A DNA stretch of 64,000 bases from Calothrix sp. NIES-3974 (lineage in GTDB: Bacteria; Cyanobacteriota; Cyanobacteriia; Cyanobacteriales; Nostocaceae). The DNA is taken from assembly GCF_002368395.1 (NCBI RefSeq), contig NZ_AP018254.1, forward strand, positions 4,774,001 through 4,838,000. The letters run 5' to 3'. Position 1 is the stretch's first letter; every line of letters starts with the position of its first letter. This document shows, one piece after another, positions 1 to 8,409 of the stretch. A program made the translations under genes and the position numbers. The notes below the pieces were generated by a model, which saw nothing but the letters and a program-made list of their open reading frames with translations, was not told where the DNA came from and did not search any database.

Positions 1-797
1 CCTTAGATGGGTTGGGTTATGGTGCAGATAATACATTTTGGGGAGGGGAATTTTTGTTGGCAGATTACTGTCAGTTTACCCGACTGGCAACATTAAAACC
101 TGTACCCATGATAGGAGGCAAACAGGCTATTTATCAACCTTGGCGAAATACCTACGCTCAATTAGTTTCTGCATTTAATTGGGAAGAATTAAGAGGGAAA
201 TACGCCGATTTAGAAATTTTTCAATTTCTGGAGCAAAAACCCTTACATGTCCTTTCACGGATGATTGAGCAAAATCTTAACTCTCCCCTTGCATCTTCTA
301 CGGGACGCTTATTTGATGCAGTAGCAGCAGCTATCGGTATTTGTCGAGAAGAATCTAGCTATGAAGGACAAGCTGCGATGGAAATGGAAGCTGTATGTGA
401 TACCAATAACTTAAATAATTATCAAGAAATTATTAGCTATCCTTTTGATGTGCAGATTTTAGATACTATTGATTGTATAGATCCACGTCCGATGTGGGAG
501 GCATTACTCAACGACTTACAGGTAAAAACATCACCAGCAATGATAGCAGCTAAATTCCACAAAGGTTTAGCAGACACCATTGTCAAAATGGTAATCCGTC
601 TTCGTCAACAAAACTTCATTAAGTATGTTGTACTCACAGGTGGTGTATTTCAAAATAAAATCCTTTTACAACAAGTTAAAACCCAGTTAGAAGCAATACA
701 GATACAGGTACTAACCCATCACCTAGTTCCCAGTAATGATGGTGGTTTATCTCTGGGACAAGCTGCGATCGCAGCTGCAAGAGTCATCAAATCATAA
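1..797 (+). CDS. hypF: HypF carbamoyltransferase, C-terminal part (5' end outside window)
   Basis: HypF makes the thiocarboxamide on HypE that becomes the cyanide ligands of [NiFe] hydrogenase. The reading frame is open from base 3, so the gene enters from the left and only about 264 codons are present. The visible part is the end of the Kae1-like domain: it starts with LDGLGYGADNTFWGGEF, matching the conserved DG-GYG-D-T-WGGEF block of HypF. Near the end VLTGGVFQNKILL and VPSNDGGLSLGQ are typical of the family. The acylphosphatase, zinc-finger and YrdC-like domains must lie upstream. It is followed on the same strand by hypC, hypD, hypE, hypA and hypB. The identification is firm; the start cannot be seen. 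Confidence 0.95.
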   Translation, partial: LDGLGYGADNTFWGGEFLLADYCQFTRLATLKPVPMIGGKQAIYQPWRNTYAQLVSAFNWEELRGKYADLEIFQFLEQKPLHVLSRMIEQNLNSPLASSTGRLFDAVAAAIGICREESSYEGQAAMEMEAVCDTNNLNNYQEIISYPFDVQILDTIDCIDPRPMWEALLNDLQVKTSPAMIAAKFHKGLADTIVKMVIRLRQQNFIKYVVLTGGVFQNKILLQQVKTQLEAIQIQVLTHHLVPSNDGGLSLGQAAIAAARVIKS

Positions 798-1099
798 CTT
801 TATTTATTCACTTATACTTGCATCAATAAATACCTGTCGCTTGTTTAATTTTCCAGAAGTTAGTATCCCAAATTTCATTCATATCGCGATTAGCATTGAT
901 TAATAATAATTATCTCAAACTAGGTAAAAAATGGAATCAACGAAATCATTCCTACCTCTATCTTCTTAAATTACGAATTACGTAGGCGTAGTCTTGCTGT
1001 AGGTTATTACGTAGCTTGCTTCCCGCGTAGCGGGTATTACGAATTAGTATAAGTTGATTTCCCCACTACTCCCTATTCCCTGAAAGAGGAAAATAAATC
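798..1099. other. hypF-hypC spacer with short dispersed repeats
   Basis: No gene is seen. Positions about 1010-1046 hold a short element with the palindromic piece CCCGCGTAGCGGG, flanked by TTACGAATTA; a close copy lies at about 3141-3183 before hypE. A purine-rich stretch (gaaagaggaaaat) just before 1100 can serve as the hypC ribosome site. Confidence 0.5.
1010..1046. repeat. Short dispersed repeat R4, copy A
   Basis: The segment GTAGCTTGCTTCCCGCGTAG continues into CGGGTATTACGAATTA. The same text with few changes recurs at 3141-3183, and both copies sit in spacers of the hyp cluster. CCCGCGTAGCGGG is self-complementary at its ends. Confidence 0.6.
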
Positions 1100-1354
1100 A
1101 TGTGTTTAGGAATTCCAGGTCAAATAGTAGAAATCAGCGATACCAATCATCAATTAGCGATTGTCAATGTCGGTGGTGTGAAACGTCAGGTAAATATTAC
1201 TTGTATTGTGGATGAGGAACATCCACCGGAGTCTTGTGTTGGGGATTGGGTATTAGTTCATGTTGGCTTTGCAATGAATCGCATTAATGAAGAAGAAGCC
1301 GCAGAAACATTACAGTTATTAACAGAAATGGCAGAGTTAATGGTTGATTATTAA
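1100..1354 (+). CDS. hypC: HypC/HupF hydrogenase maturation chaperone
   Basis: This 84-residue protein starts MCLGIPGQIVEI, the family signature. The Cys at position 2 is the residue that, in known HypC proteins, carries the Fe(CN)2CO group together with HypD and delivers it to the large-subunit precursor. Length and the acidic C-terminal tail fit the family. It precedes hypD on the same strand by about 110 bases. It is a cytoplasmic scaffold. No odd features are seen. Confidence 0.95.
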   Translation: MCLGIPGQIVEISDTNHQLAIVNVGGVKRQVNITCIVDEEHPPESCVGDWVLVHVGFAMNRINEEEAAETLQLLTEMAELMVDY

Positions 1355-1465
1355 CTTCCACTATTATCTCAAAAATCCTAAAACTTTCAGGAATCAGGGA
1401 GTAGAAAATAATCGAGGGGTTACTCAATGCTGATAACTTACTCGCTGAAAATTCAGGGGAAAACA

Positions 1466-2599
1466 ATGAAATACGTAGATGAATTTCGTGATACTTACAA
1501 AGGAGAAGCTTTACTGTGGCAAATAGAAAAGCTTTGTCATATTATCGGTAAGCCTCTAAAAATTATGGAAGTATGTGGTGGTCATACCCATGCAATTTTT
1601 AAATATGGGATTGAAGAAGTTTTACCACCATCAATTGAATTAATTCATGGTCCCGGTTGTCCAGTGTGTGTGATGACGAAAGGAAGGATTGATGATGCAA
1701 TTGCGATCGCAGAATATCCTGATGTGATTCTGACGACTTTTGGTGACACAATGCGGGTTCCTGGTTCCAGCAAAAGTTTACTACAGGCAAAAGCTGAAGG
1801 AGCAGACATTCGGATGGTTTATTCCCCCCTAGATAGTCTGAAAATCGCCCAGGAAAATCCCACTAAGGAAGTAGTGTTTTTTGGGATTGGATTTGAAACA
1901 ACTGCTCCTAGCACGGCTTTGACAATTCTCCAAGCAGCAGGTGAGAATCTCAAAAATTTTAGTATGTTTGCAAATCATGTCCTAGTAATACCAGCATTAA
2001 AAGCATTACTAGAAAACCCCGATTTACAGCTAGATGGATTTGTTGGGCCTGGTCATGTTAGTATGGTAATTGGAACAAAACCTTACCAATTCATACCTCA
2101 AGATTACCATAAACCGATAGTAATTTCCGGATTTGAACCTTTAGATATTCTCCAATCAATTTGGATGTTATTACGACAATTTGTAGATGGTCGCTGTGAG
2201 GTAGAAAATCAATATAATCGCTTAGTTAAACCAGAGGGAAATACTATCGCTCTCAAGGCAATTAATCAAGTTTTTATTGAACGAGAAACCTTTGCATGGC
2301 GAGGTTTAGGAGATATCCCCCATTCTGGGTTAAAAATTCGTCCCGAATATGCTTTATTTGATGCTGAAGTTAAATTTGTAATTCCCAATCGAACTGTTGC
2401 TGACCATAAAGCTTGTCAATGTGGAGAAATTCTCAAAGGAGTATTAAAACCTTGGCAATGTAAAGTTTTTGGTACAGCTTGCACACCAGAAACACCAATT
2501 GGTAGCTGTATGGTTTCCTCCGAGGGTGCTTGTGCTGCTTATTACAAGTACGGTCGTCTCCCTCTTGTTGAAAAACAAAATTCATCTAAAAAACCCTAA
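1466..2599 (+). CDS. hypD: HypD hydrogenase maturation protein
   Basis: HypD is the Fe-S scaffold on which, with HypC, the Fe(CN)2CO unit is assembled. The 377-residue product from 1466 (MKYVDEFRDTY) has the expected motifs: CGGHTHAIFKYG, GPGCPVCV, GFETTAPSTA, and the C-terminal cysteine set ending TACTPETPIGSCMVSSEGAC that binds a 4Fe-4S cluster in known HypD. An in-frame ATG at 1427 would add 13 residues, but MKYVDEF matches the usual family start and is preceded by CAGGGGAAAA at a good distance, so 1466 is preferred. It lies between hypC and hypE. Confidence 0.95.
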   Translation: MKYVDEFRDTYKGEALLWQIEKLCHIIGKPLKIMEVCGGHTHAIFKYGIEEVLPPSIELIHGPGCPVCVMTKGRIDDAIAIAEYPDVILTTFGDTMRVPGSSKSLLQAKAEGADIRMVYSPLDSLKIAQENPTKEVVFFGIGFETTAPSTALTILQAAGENLKNFSMFANHVLVIPALKALLENPDLQLDGFVGPGHVSMVIGTKPYQFIPQDYHKPIVISGFEPLDILQSIWMLLRQFVDGRCEVENQYNRLVKPEGNTIALKAINQVFIERETFAWRGLGDIPHSGLKIRPEYALFDAEVKFVIPNRTVADHKACQCGEILKGVLKPWQCKVFGTACTPETPIGSCMVSSEGACAAYYKYGRLPLVEKQNSSKKP

Positions 2600-2885
2600 G
2601 TGCATATAGCCTTTCCCAAGCGACTGAGGTACATCTAAAATTCTCTAGCTTTGATCAAAATACAAGCAGAATTACAATCGTACCTCACCAGACCGGGAAC
2701 CGATATAAGATCAATTCATAATTCGTAATTATGAATCAAGTTAAGGGTAATCTAAATTTAATAATTATCCAATCTTCTATTGTCATCCTAGCCTGTCTTT
2801 TCTGACAAGATGCGAAACCACAGGATATTTTGATATTTTATTTTCTAGAAGTTCCTAAACACCACCAGAAACAGCACTACATATA

Positions 2886-3050
2886 CCTGGATTTTGAGGG
2901 AGTAAGTTGTAAGCCTTGAGTAAGGGATTGATTTTCCTTCTACACCCTACGGGTACAAGCAGCGTTGTCGTAGACTAGAAGCGTAGCGTCTACACTACTC
3001 CTGTCACGGACTATTCCCTGCGAGTTTTAGGGTTTTGTGAGAAATGCAGG
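2886..3050 (+). repeat. Dispersed repeat R2, copy A (with nested insertion)
   Basis: The shared text includes AAGCCTTGAGTAA, GATTGATTTTCCTTCT, CACGGACTATTCCCTG and TTTTAGGGTTTTGTGAGAAA. Similar copies are at 32525-32642 and 54181-54285, with partial ones at 43378-43418 (opposite strand) and about 62010-62045. Against the 32.5 kb copy, this one has about 43 extra bases (about 2951-2992) containing GTTGTCGTAGACTAG. That same 15-mer also occurs in two copies of R1. Confidence 0.7.
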
Positions 3051-3140
3051 ATATAGATAGAAGTAGAGGAATTCAACCCTTTTAAATGTTTAAATTACCT
3101 AGTTGCAGCTTTCCCTTAGACCAAGACGAATTACGAATTA

Positions 3141-3183
3141 TGTAGCTTGCTTCCCGGGTAGCGGGTATTACAAATTACGAATT
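3141..3183. repeat. Short dispersed repeat R4, copy B
   Basis: GTAGCTTGCTTCCCGGGTAG then CGGGTATTACAAATTACGAATTA, nearly the same as 1010-1046. It lies just before hypE. Confidence 0.6.
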
Positions 3184-3209
3184 AACTTCATATCTGGTAT
3201 CACGTAAAT

Positions 3210-4292
3210 ATGCAAATTCCCACAAATAACTCATCATCAGATTCTCGATTGATTAAAAAAGCAAAAGTGAGGGACACCCATATTACCCTTGCACATGGTA
3301 GTGGTGGGAAAGCAATGCGGGATTTAATAGATGATATTTTTGTAAGTAATTTTGATAATCCAATTCTCTCCCTCCTAGAAGACCAAGCTAGTTTAAATTT
3401 AGCGAGTTTGATGGAATATGGAAATCGACTTGCTTTTACGACTGATTCCTATGTGGTAGATCCCCTATTTTTCCCTGGAGGTGACATTGGTAAGTTAGCT
3501 GTTAATGGTACTATTAACGACTTAGCTGTTAGTGGTGCAAAGCCTTTATACCTGAGTTGTAGTGTAATTTTAGAGGAAGGATTAGCGGTAGACACTTTAC
3601 GTCGAGTTGCTGAAAGTATGCAGGTTGCTGCAAATCAAGCAGGAGTCATAATAGTTACAGGTGACACAAAAGTTGTGCATCGTGGTGCAGCAGATCAATT
3701 ATTTATTAATACTACGGGGATTGGTGTGATTCCTGGAGGTATTAATTGTGCTGCGCAGAATATTCAACTGGGAGATGTGGTGATTATAAATGGTGAGTTG
3801 GGTAATCATGGGACAGCAATTTTAATTGCGAGGGGTGAATTAGCCTTAGAAACTAATATTGAAAGTGACTGTCAACCCCTGCATAGTTTAGTAGAAACTA
3901 TTCTGGATATTTGTCCAGAAATTCATGCAATGCGGGATGTAACTAGAGGTGGTTTAGCAACAGTTTTAAATGAATTTGCAGTCAGTGCAAATGTGGGAAT
4001 TCGTCTGGATGAACAATATATTCCCATCCGGGAAGAGGTGAAAGGGGTCTGTGAAATTTTGGGTTTAGACCCCTTATATTTGGCGAATGAAGGGAAGTTA
4101 GTATTATTTGTAGGACAGGAATATGGGGAGGAAATTTTAACAGCGATGAAGTCCCATCCTGCGGGGAAAGATGCTTGTATCATTGGTGAGGTGGTTGCAA
4201 ACCCCAGGGGAGTGGTGTTTTTAAAAAGTATTTTTGGTGCGGAGAGAATTGTGGATATGTTGGTGGGTGAGCAGTTACCGAGAATTTGTTGA
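3210..4292 (+). CDS. hypE: HypE, carbamoyl dehydratase of hydrogenase maturation
   Basis: HypE accepts a carbamoyl group from HypF on its C-terminal Cys and dehydrates it to thiocyanate, the source of the CN ligands. The 360-residue product has LAHGSGGKAMRDLI near the N-terminus, the AIRS/PurM-like TTDSYVVDPLFFPGGDIGKL block, DVTRGGLATVLNE, and ends EQLPRIC with the required terminal Cys. The first about 25 residues before ITLAHGSGG look like a poorly conserved extension, so the start is less certain than the rest. It is the fourth hyp gene in order on this strand and is followed at 30 bases by a palindrome. Confidence 0.95.
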   Translation: MQIPTNNSSSDSRLIKKAKVRDTHITLAHGSGGKAMRDLIDDIFVSNFDNPILSLLEDQASLNLASLMEYGNRLAFTTDSYVVDPLFFPGGDIGKLAVNGTINDLAVSGAKPLYLSCSVILEEGLAVDTLRRVAESMQVAANQAGVIIVTGDTKVVHRGAADQLFINTTGIGVIPGGINCAAQNIQLGDVVIINGELGNHGTAILIARGELALETNIESDCQPLHSLVETILDICPEIHAMRDVTRGGLATVLNEFAVSANVGIRLDEQYIPIREEVKGVCEILGLDPLYLANEGKLVLFVGQEYGEEILTAMKSHPAGKDACIIGEVVANPRGVVFLKSIFGAERIVDMLVGEQLPRIC

Positions 4293-4712
4293 TTTTGTCT
4301 GATTTTTAGAGGATATTTAAGTAGAGACGCGACATGTCGCGTCTCTAAGGGAATCGGTAGTCATATTTGAAATTCATTAAGTGATAAAATCATCCTGCAT
4401 TACCATTTCATGAAATTATTATCATAAATAAATTAAATTGATAGATTTTCGATAAAATTTCAAGATGTTTGTGCATTTTATCAAATTATATTTCTTCTCT
4501 AGGGATAAGAGTTTGTCATTACGTTTTTTACTCTGTTTCTTGTTGCCGATTTATTACTTTAAACTGTGAATTAAGCATCATAAGTATGACATTAAACTCA
4601 TATTTGATTTCTGAAAAACTCCGTAGACTTAAAAAGTGTTTTTTTCTGTTTCCTACTCCCTACTCATACAGATAATTTACCCATTGTCAACTATAAAAAA
4701 AATCATGATTTT
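4293..4712. other. hypE-hypA spacer
   Basis: A 420-base, AT-rich spacer with a perfect 26-base palindrome (4322-4347) just after hypE. The small open frame at 4469-4675 has no family features and low coding quality. No other feature is seen. Confidence 0.5.
4322..4347. repeat. GAGACG-type palindrome after hypE
   Basis: Perfect 26-base inverted repeat TAGAGACGCGACAT and its complement, 30 bases after the hypE stop. A transcript would fold into a 13-bp stem. It belongs to the dispersed family with GAGACG...CGTCTC ends. It lacks a following T-run, so it may act as an mRNA 3' end or processing signal rather than a classic terminator. Confidence 0.75.
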
Positions 4713-5054
4713 ATGCATGAATTAGGGATTACACAAAACATTGTGGCGATTGTCGCAGAACATGCGCAACAAGCCAAGGTTAAGCGAGTCGTACTGGAAA
4801 TTGGTCAACTTTCGGCAATTATGCCGGATGCAATTCGTTTTTGTTTTGATATATGTTCCCAGGGTACGGTTTTAGCAGCAGCAAAGTTAGAAATTAGGGA
4901 AATTCCTGGTTTAGGAAAATGTCGTGTGTGTGGTGGAGAATTTAACCTAGATATACATTTTGGTGTTTGTCAATGTGGTAGTAGAGAGATAGATGTTATT
5001 GCTGGTGAAGAACTGAAAATTAAGGAAATTGAGGTAGAGGAAATATGTGTGTAA
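4713..5054 (+). CDS. hypA: HypA nickel metallochaperone
   Basis: HypA, with HypB, inserts nickel into the hydrogenase large subunit. The 113-residue protein starts MHELGITQNIVAIV, so the N-terminal Met-His used for Ni binding is present. The zinc site appears as CRVCGG and, after about 15 residues, CQCGS, giving the four Cys of the family. The 3' end overlaps hypB by 10 bases, consistent with translational coupling. Confidence 0.95.
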   Translation: MHELGITQNIVAIVAEHAQQAKVKRVVLEIGQLSAIMPDAIRFCFDICSQGTVLAAAKLEIREIPGLGKCRVCGGEFNLDIHFGVCQCGSREIDVIAGEELKIKEIEVEEICV

Positions 5055-5890
5055 CTTGTGGCTGTAGTGATGAGGGAAATGCACAAATTGCTAATCTAGA
5101 AAATGGTAAAGTTTTAGCTGTTAATAACCATGACCATGACCATAAACATCATACCCATACTTTAGCGGATGGTACTGTAATTACCCATTCCCACTCCCAT
5201 AATCATGACCATCATGAAGTCAGCCATATTCATGCCAAAATTCATGGTACCACTATTACTTTAGAGCAAGATATTTTAGCAAAAAATAATCTGATAGCAG
5301 CCCAAAATCGGGGTTGGTTGAAAGGCAGAAATATCCTGGCTTTGAATTTGATGAGTTCTCCTGGTGCGGGAAAGACGACTTTGTTAACTCGGACAATTCA
5401 AGATTTAAAAAATCAATTGTCTATCAGTGTAATTGAAGGAGACCAAGAGACAATTAATGATGCTAAAAAAATTCAAGAGACAGGTTGTCGAGTTGTGCAA
5501 ATTAACACTGGTACTGGCTGTCATTTAGATGCATCAATGGTGGAAAAGGGGTTAGAAGAATTGAATCCACCGATGAATTCGGTGGTGATGATTGAAAATG
5601 TTGGTAATTTAGTTTGTCCGGCTTTATTTGATTTAGGAGAGCGACTCAAAGTCGTAATTCTTTCTGTTACAGAAGGGGATGATAAGCCGATTAAATACCC
5701 CCATATGTTTCGCGCTTGTGAGGTGATGATTCTTACAAAAATTGATTTGCTACCCTATGTACAATTTGATGTGGAACGTTGTTTAGAATATGCTCGACAG
5801 GTAAATCCCAATATCAAGATTTTTCAAGTTTCTTCCCTAACTGGTAGCGGATTAGGGGAATGGTATGAGTGGTTAAAAAATTGTGAGTAA
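5045..5890 (+). CDS. hypB: HypB nickel-incorporation GTPase with His-rich N-terminus
   Basis: The 281-residue HypB starts MCVTCGCSDEGN, with the N-terminal CxxCGC metal site. A His-rich stretch at about residues 27-75 has 15 histidines, fitting nickel storage as in the rhizobial HypB type. The G domain follows: P-loop SSPGAGKTTLL, then EGDQET, IENVGNLVCPA, and TKIDLLPY as the guanine-specificity motif. It overlaps hypA by 10 bases and ends the hyp run; no hydrogenase structural or protease gene follows in this window. Confidence 0.96.
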   Translation: MCVTCGCSDEGNAQIANLENGKVLAVNNHDHDHKHHTHTLADGTVITHSHSHNHDHHEVSHIHAKIHGTTITLEQDILAKNNLIAAQNRGWLKGRNILALNLMSSPGAGKTTLLTRTIQDLKNQLSISVIEGDQETINDAKKIQETGCRVVQINTGTGCHLDASMVEKGLEELNPPMNSVVMIENVGNLVCPALFDLGERLKVVILSVTEGDDKPIKYPHMFRACEVMILTKIDLLPYVQFDVERCLEYARQVNPNIKIFQVSSLTGSGLGEWYEWLKNCE

Positions 5891-5909
5891 TTAGTATTCG
5901 ACTACATAA

Positions 5910-6035
5910 GTTTTGAGGGGTTTGCAGTGGTGGCTTTAGCCTCGAAAAAGTTTTAGTATAAAGCGTTATACCCCCAGGGTTGTCGTAGACTAGCGCCACT
6001 ACGTTCCTTTTCTTATCAATCAAAATTAATCTGGT
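5910..6035 (+). repeat. Dispersed repeat R1, copy A
   Basis: About 125 bases sharing GGCTTTAGCCTCGAAAAAG, a TATACC-C-CAGGG stretch, GTTGTCGTAGACTAG and ATCAAAATTAAT with copies at 38371-38475 and 58441-58568. It has no coding potential. R1 copies here all lie in gene-free spacers. Confidence 0.7.
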
Positions 6036-6215
6036 TGAGGGTGTTTATTCAAATTAATCCCGATTAGGGATAAAAAGCTTTGATTGCTCGGTAAAAGAGT
6101 AATCTGATCATTGTATTGGATGTATGACCTTCAGCAATCGATGGACTCATTCTGAGTGATGGATTTTGCGATCGCTACTCTTCGAGAACGCTCTGCGTAC
6201 GCTGCACTCGCTGCG

Positions 6216-6257
6216 GACAAAATATGTTTTTACATAGACAAAATATGTTTTTACATA
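6216..6257. repeat. Perfect 21-bp tandem duplication
   Basis: GACAAAATATGTTTTTACAT plus A occurs twice with no gap (6216-6236 and 6237-6257). Each unit contains the inverted pair ATATGT/ACATA. No gene is nearby on the right side except the 3' end of the globin gene. Confidence 0.8.
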
Positions 6258-6352
6258 TTTGGGATGCTCTCCGGCGAAATAATACCAACTTGCAAATTAA
6301 TTGACAGTTAACATTCATCTTATCTGTCAACTGTCAACAATTCGATGGGAGT

Positions 6353-6907
6353 TTACATCACTTTTGCTCCGGTAGCAATTAAACGACGGAATAAGGCTTC
6401 TGACCACCCTGTTTCCCGTAATACCGCAGAAGATGAGACTTCAATATAGGCTTGTTCAATAAAAGCTAAATCAATCATGCAAATGCGACCGAGTGCATCC
6501 TTGAGTTCTTCGCTTTGACCGTCATTCCTGAGACGCTTACCAACTTCATGAACAACGGTGGCCATTGCTGGGACTACGTGTTGGGGTCCAATACCAATTC
6601 GGACATGAACTAGACCTATTTTCCAACGACGGTCAGCGTATGCATCACCCCAGTTGTCCATACCAGTAAACATTTCCTGGAACCACTGAATAAAAGTTTC
6701 CCGGAGACGATGAATACGTCCTTCTCCATTGTTGAGGATGGCATTCATTTCCTCGTCCCGTTGTAAATAATTATAAAAATGGTCTGCCATTTCCGGTGCG
6801 ACTTTAAATCCCCATTCGGATTGCGATCGCAATAATTGTTTATCTTCTTCCGTCAATCCAGCACGCTGAATTAAGGTTTTTAAAAATGCATGTGGTTCCA
6901 AAGCCAT
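6353..6907 (-). CDS. Stand-alone sensor-type globin (protoglobin-like)
   Basis: This 184-residue protein matches the globin fold of globin-coupled sensors and protoglobins. There is an N-terminal helix before the A helix, WGFKVAPEMADHFYNYL, RETFIQWFQEMFTG, and the F-helix region RRWKIGLVHVRIGIGP, where the His of LVHVRIG is the expected heme-binding proximal residue. No output domain follows the globin, so it is a single-domain version. It is the last gene of a same-strand group: DUF4388 protein, small GTPase, roadblock protein, globin. By context it may feed an O2, NO or redox signal to the GTPase pair; that is inference. The start is preceded by CAGGAG (caggagttcgta on the minus strand). 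Confidence 0.85.
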   Translation of the reverse strand: MALEPHAFLKTLIQRAGLTEEDKQLLRSQSEWGFKVAPEMADHFYNYLQRDEEMNAILNNGEGRIHRLRETFIQWFQEMFTGMDNWGDAYADRRWKIGLVHVRIGIGPQHVVPAMATVVHEVGKRLRNDGQSEELKDALGRICMIDLAFIEQAYIEVSSSAVLRETGWSEALFRRLIATGAKVM

Positions 6908-7084
6908 TACGAACTCCTGAGTTGACGAATTTCTAAATTCGGAATGAAAGTTATAAGTTATAATTAATCAATAGAATTTTTCCAGGGAAAAATTAGTCGC
7001 GACAAAATCACGACAACATGTGTCAGCGAAAGTCAGCAATCCAAATATCAGAGTACGGATTGTTTTTGATGATTTGGTAACTGA

Positions 7085-7690
7085 CTACCCCAACAAAGGG
7101 GCTAATCTGGACACAATTCGCTTCACTTCTAAAAACAAAATTCCCTGTTTCACGTTCTCATTGGCTAATACCAGCAGAACCGCATCACTACCACAACCCA
7201 CCAAGACTGCATAGCCTTTTTCACCTTCTACCACAATCCGTTCAACTACTCCCCGTGCTAGTTCACTGGCAATTCTTTCACCCAAGGAGAGAATGGATGC
7301 AGACATGGCCGCAGTTCGCTCCTCATCCATTCCCGCAGATAAAACCGAAACTAATGCTAAACCATCAGGACTAACTAAAGCTGCTCCTTGAACATCAGCA
7401 GAACCACTGACGAAGGTTTGTAATTCCTGCTGTAACATTGAGAAATTAATCATACTGTTTTCCTTAATTCTTCTGAGTTCATCTGTTTTAACAAAAACCA
7501 TTGTTGTCGAAGCCAAACCGTCCCCATCCACGGTCAACGATTCCACCGATTCGGATTCCGTGGTTGGAGGTCGGGTAGGTGCTACGAATGTTGATTGCTC
7601 AACTTCTGACAACTCCGTTATTTCTGCTGACTCAGAGGTTTTTTGTGTCAACCTCTTGGTAATTAGCTGGATAATTTTACCCAGAGTCAT
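7085..7690 (-). CDS. Roadblock/LC7-domain protein (MglB-like)
   Basis: The 201-residue product has a roadblock/LC7 domain at about residues 80-200: MLQQELQTFVSGSADVQGAA, VSPDGLALVSVL, then an Ala/Ser-rich helix and VVERIVVEGEKGYAVLVGCG. Bacterial roadblock proteins such as MglB are regulators (often GAPs) of small Ras-like GTPases, and such a GTPase is encoded just upstream. The first about 75 residues are a low-complexity Ser/Thr/Glu-rich extension not part of the fold. It lies between the GTPase and the globin gene on the same strand. Confidence 0.85.
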   Translation of the reverse strand: MTLGKIIQLITKRLTQKTSESAEITELSEVEQSTFVAPTRPPTTESESVESLTVDGDGLASTTMVFVKTDELRRIKENSMINFSMLQQELQTFVSGSADVQGAALVSPDGLALVSVLSAGMDEERTAAMSASILSLGERIASELARGVVERIVVEGEKGYAVLVGCGSDAVLLVLANENVKQGILFLEVKRIVSRLAPLLG

Positions 7691-7827
7691 GGTAGTCGCC
7701 TAATTATTCTATTAAATTTGGGTATTCTTGAACACTTCCATTTTGATACTTTTTTGGGAAAACTAAATAAAACTTAGATGGATTAGGTAAAGAAGAGAAT
7801 AAGAATTGTTTATGTAAGTCAAATTAG

Positions 7828-8409
7828 CTACATTTGCCCAAATGACTGGATGCTCGAACAATTGTTCATCTCGGGGTCTACATCAGCAGCTAATTGTTCA
7901 ACCAGATTCATCAGAGCGGGAATGATGGATTGGGGTTGGGTGGGATTAATCTGAATAATGGGGGGATAATTGTTGTTGGGGTCTAAACCTAGAGCGATCG
8001 CAATATCTTCTGCTTCCCAAGCATCAGCAAAATCGGTGTGGGTTAAACCGATCAAGTGGGGGATACTTACCCGTTGGTTGAGGAAATGGAGGATTTTGCG
8101 GTCAAAGCGTAAATGTTCGGGACGGTGGGCATTAACCAGTAAAATATAAGCGTGGGCTTTTTGGATAAGAATGTCCCACATAAAATCGAAGCGAACTTGT
8201 CCCGGTGTTCCGTAGAGATGCAATGATTGTTGATCCGCAATGGTCAATCGACCAAAATCTAAAGCCACCGTCGTACTATCTTTGATATCTGCCATTTCAT
8301 CGGTAGCACGTTTATCGGTGTCTACCACATCAATTTCGCTGATAGTACGAATGAGGGTAGTTTTTCCCGCACCTACGCTTCCTGTGACGACAATTCGCAG
8401 GATTTCCAT
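7828..8409 (-). CDS. Small Ras/MglA-like GTPase
   Basis: The 193-residue protein has a P-loop TGSVGAGKTTLI, a switch-region STTVALDFGR, the G3-like LYGTPGQVRF, and GLTHTDFAD in the place of the NKxD motif (THTD, a common variation in this bacterial GTPase family). It is a cytoplasmic nucleotide switch. Its start overlaps the stop of the upstream DUF4388 gene by one base (TAATG), so translation is probably coupled. The roadblock gene follows, as MglB follows or precedes MglA in other bacteria. Its output is unknown. Confidence 0.88.
   Translation of the reverse strand: MEILRIVVTGSVGAGKTTLIRTISEIDVVDTDKRATDEMADIKDSTTVALDFGRLTIADQQSLHLYGTPGQVRFDFMWDILIQKAHAYILLVNAHRPEHLRFDRKILHFLNQRVSIPHLIGLTHTDFADAWEAEDIAIALGLDPNNNYPPIIQINPTQPQSIIPALMNLVEQLAADVDPEMNNCSSIQSFGQM

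Larger units (their letters stand above)
2600..3209. other. hypD-hypE spacer filled with repeats
   Basis: This 610-base spacer inside the hyp cluster has no convincing ORF. It contains an R2 dispersed repeat (2886-3050) that itself carries an inserted short element (about 2951-2992), and a second copy of R4 (3141-3183). The run of repeats may mean hypE has its own promoter, but no promoter can be pointed to. Confidence 0.5.
5891..6352. other. Spacer between convergent hypB and globin gene
   Basis: Holds one R1 repeat (5910-6035), a perfect 21-base direct duplication (6216-6257), and a GTTAAC/TGTCAACTG-rich stretch at about 6303-6335. No gene is seen. Confidence 0.5.

Noticed and set aside
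4469-4675. 68-codon frame between hypE and hypA
   Set aside because: AT-rich, Cys/Ser/Tyr-heavy translation without a family pattern and no ribosome site; judged to be chance.
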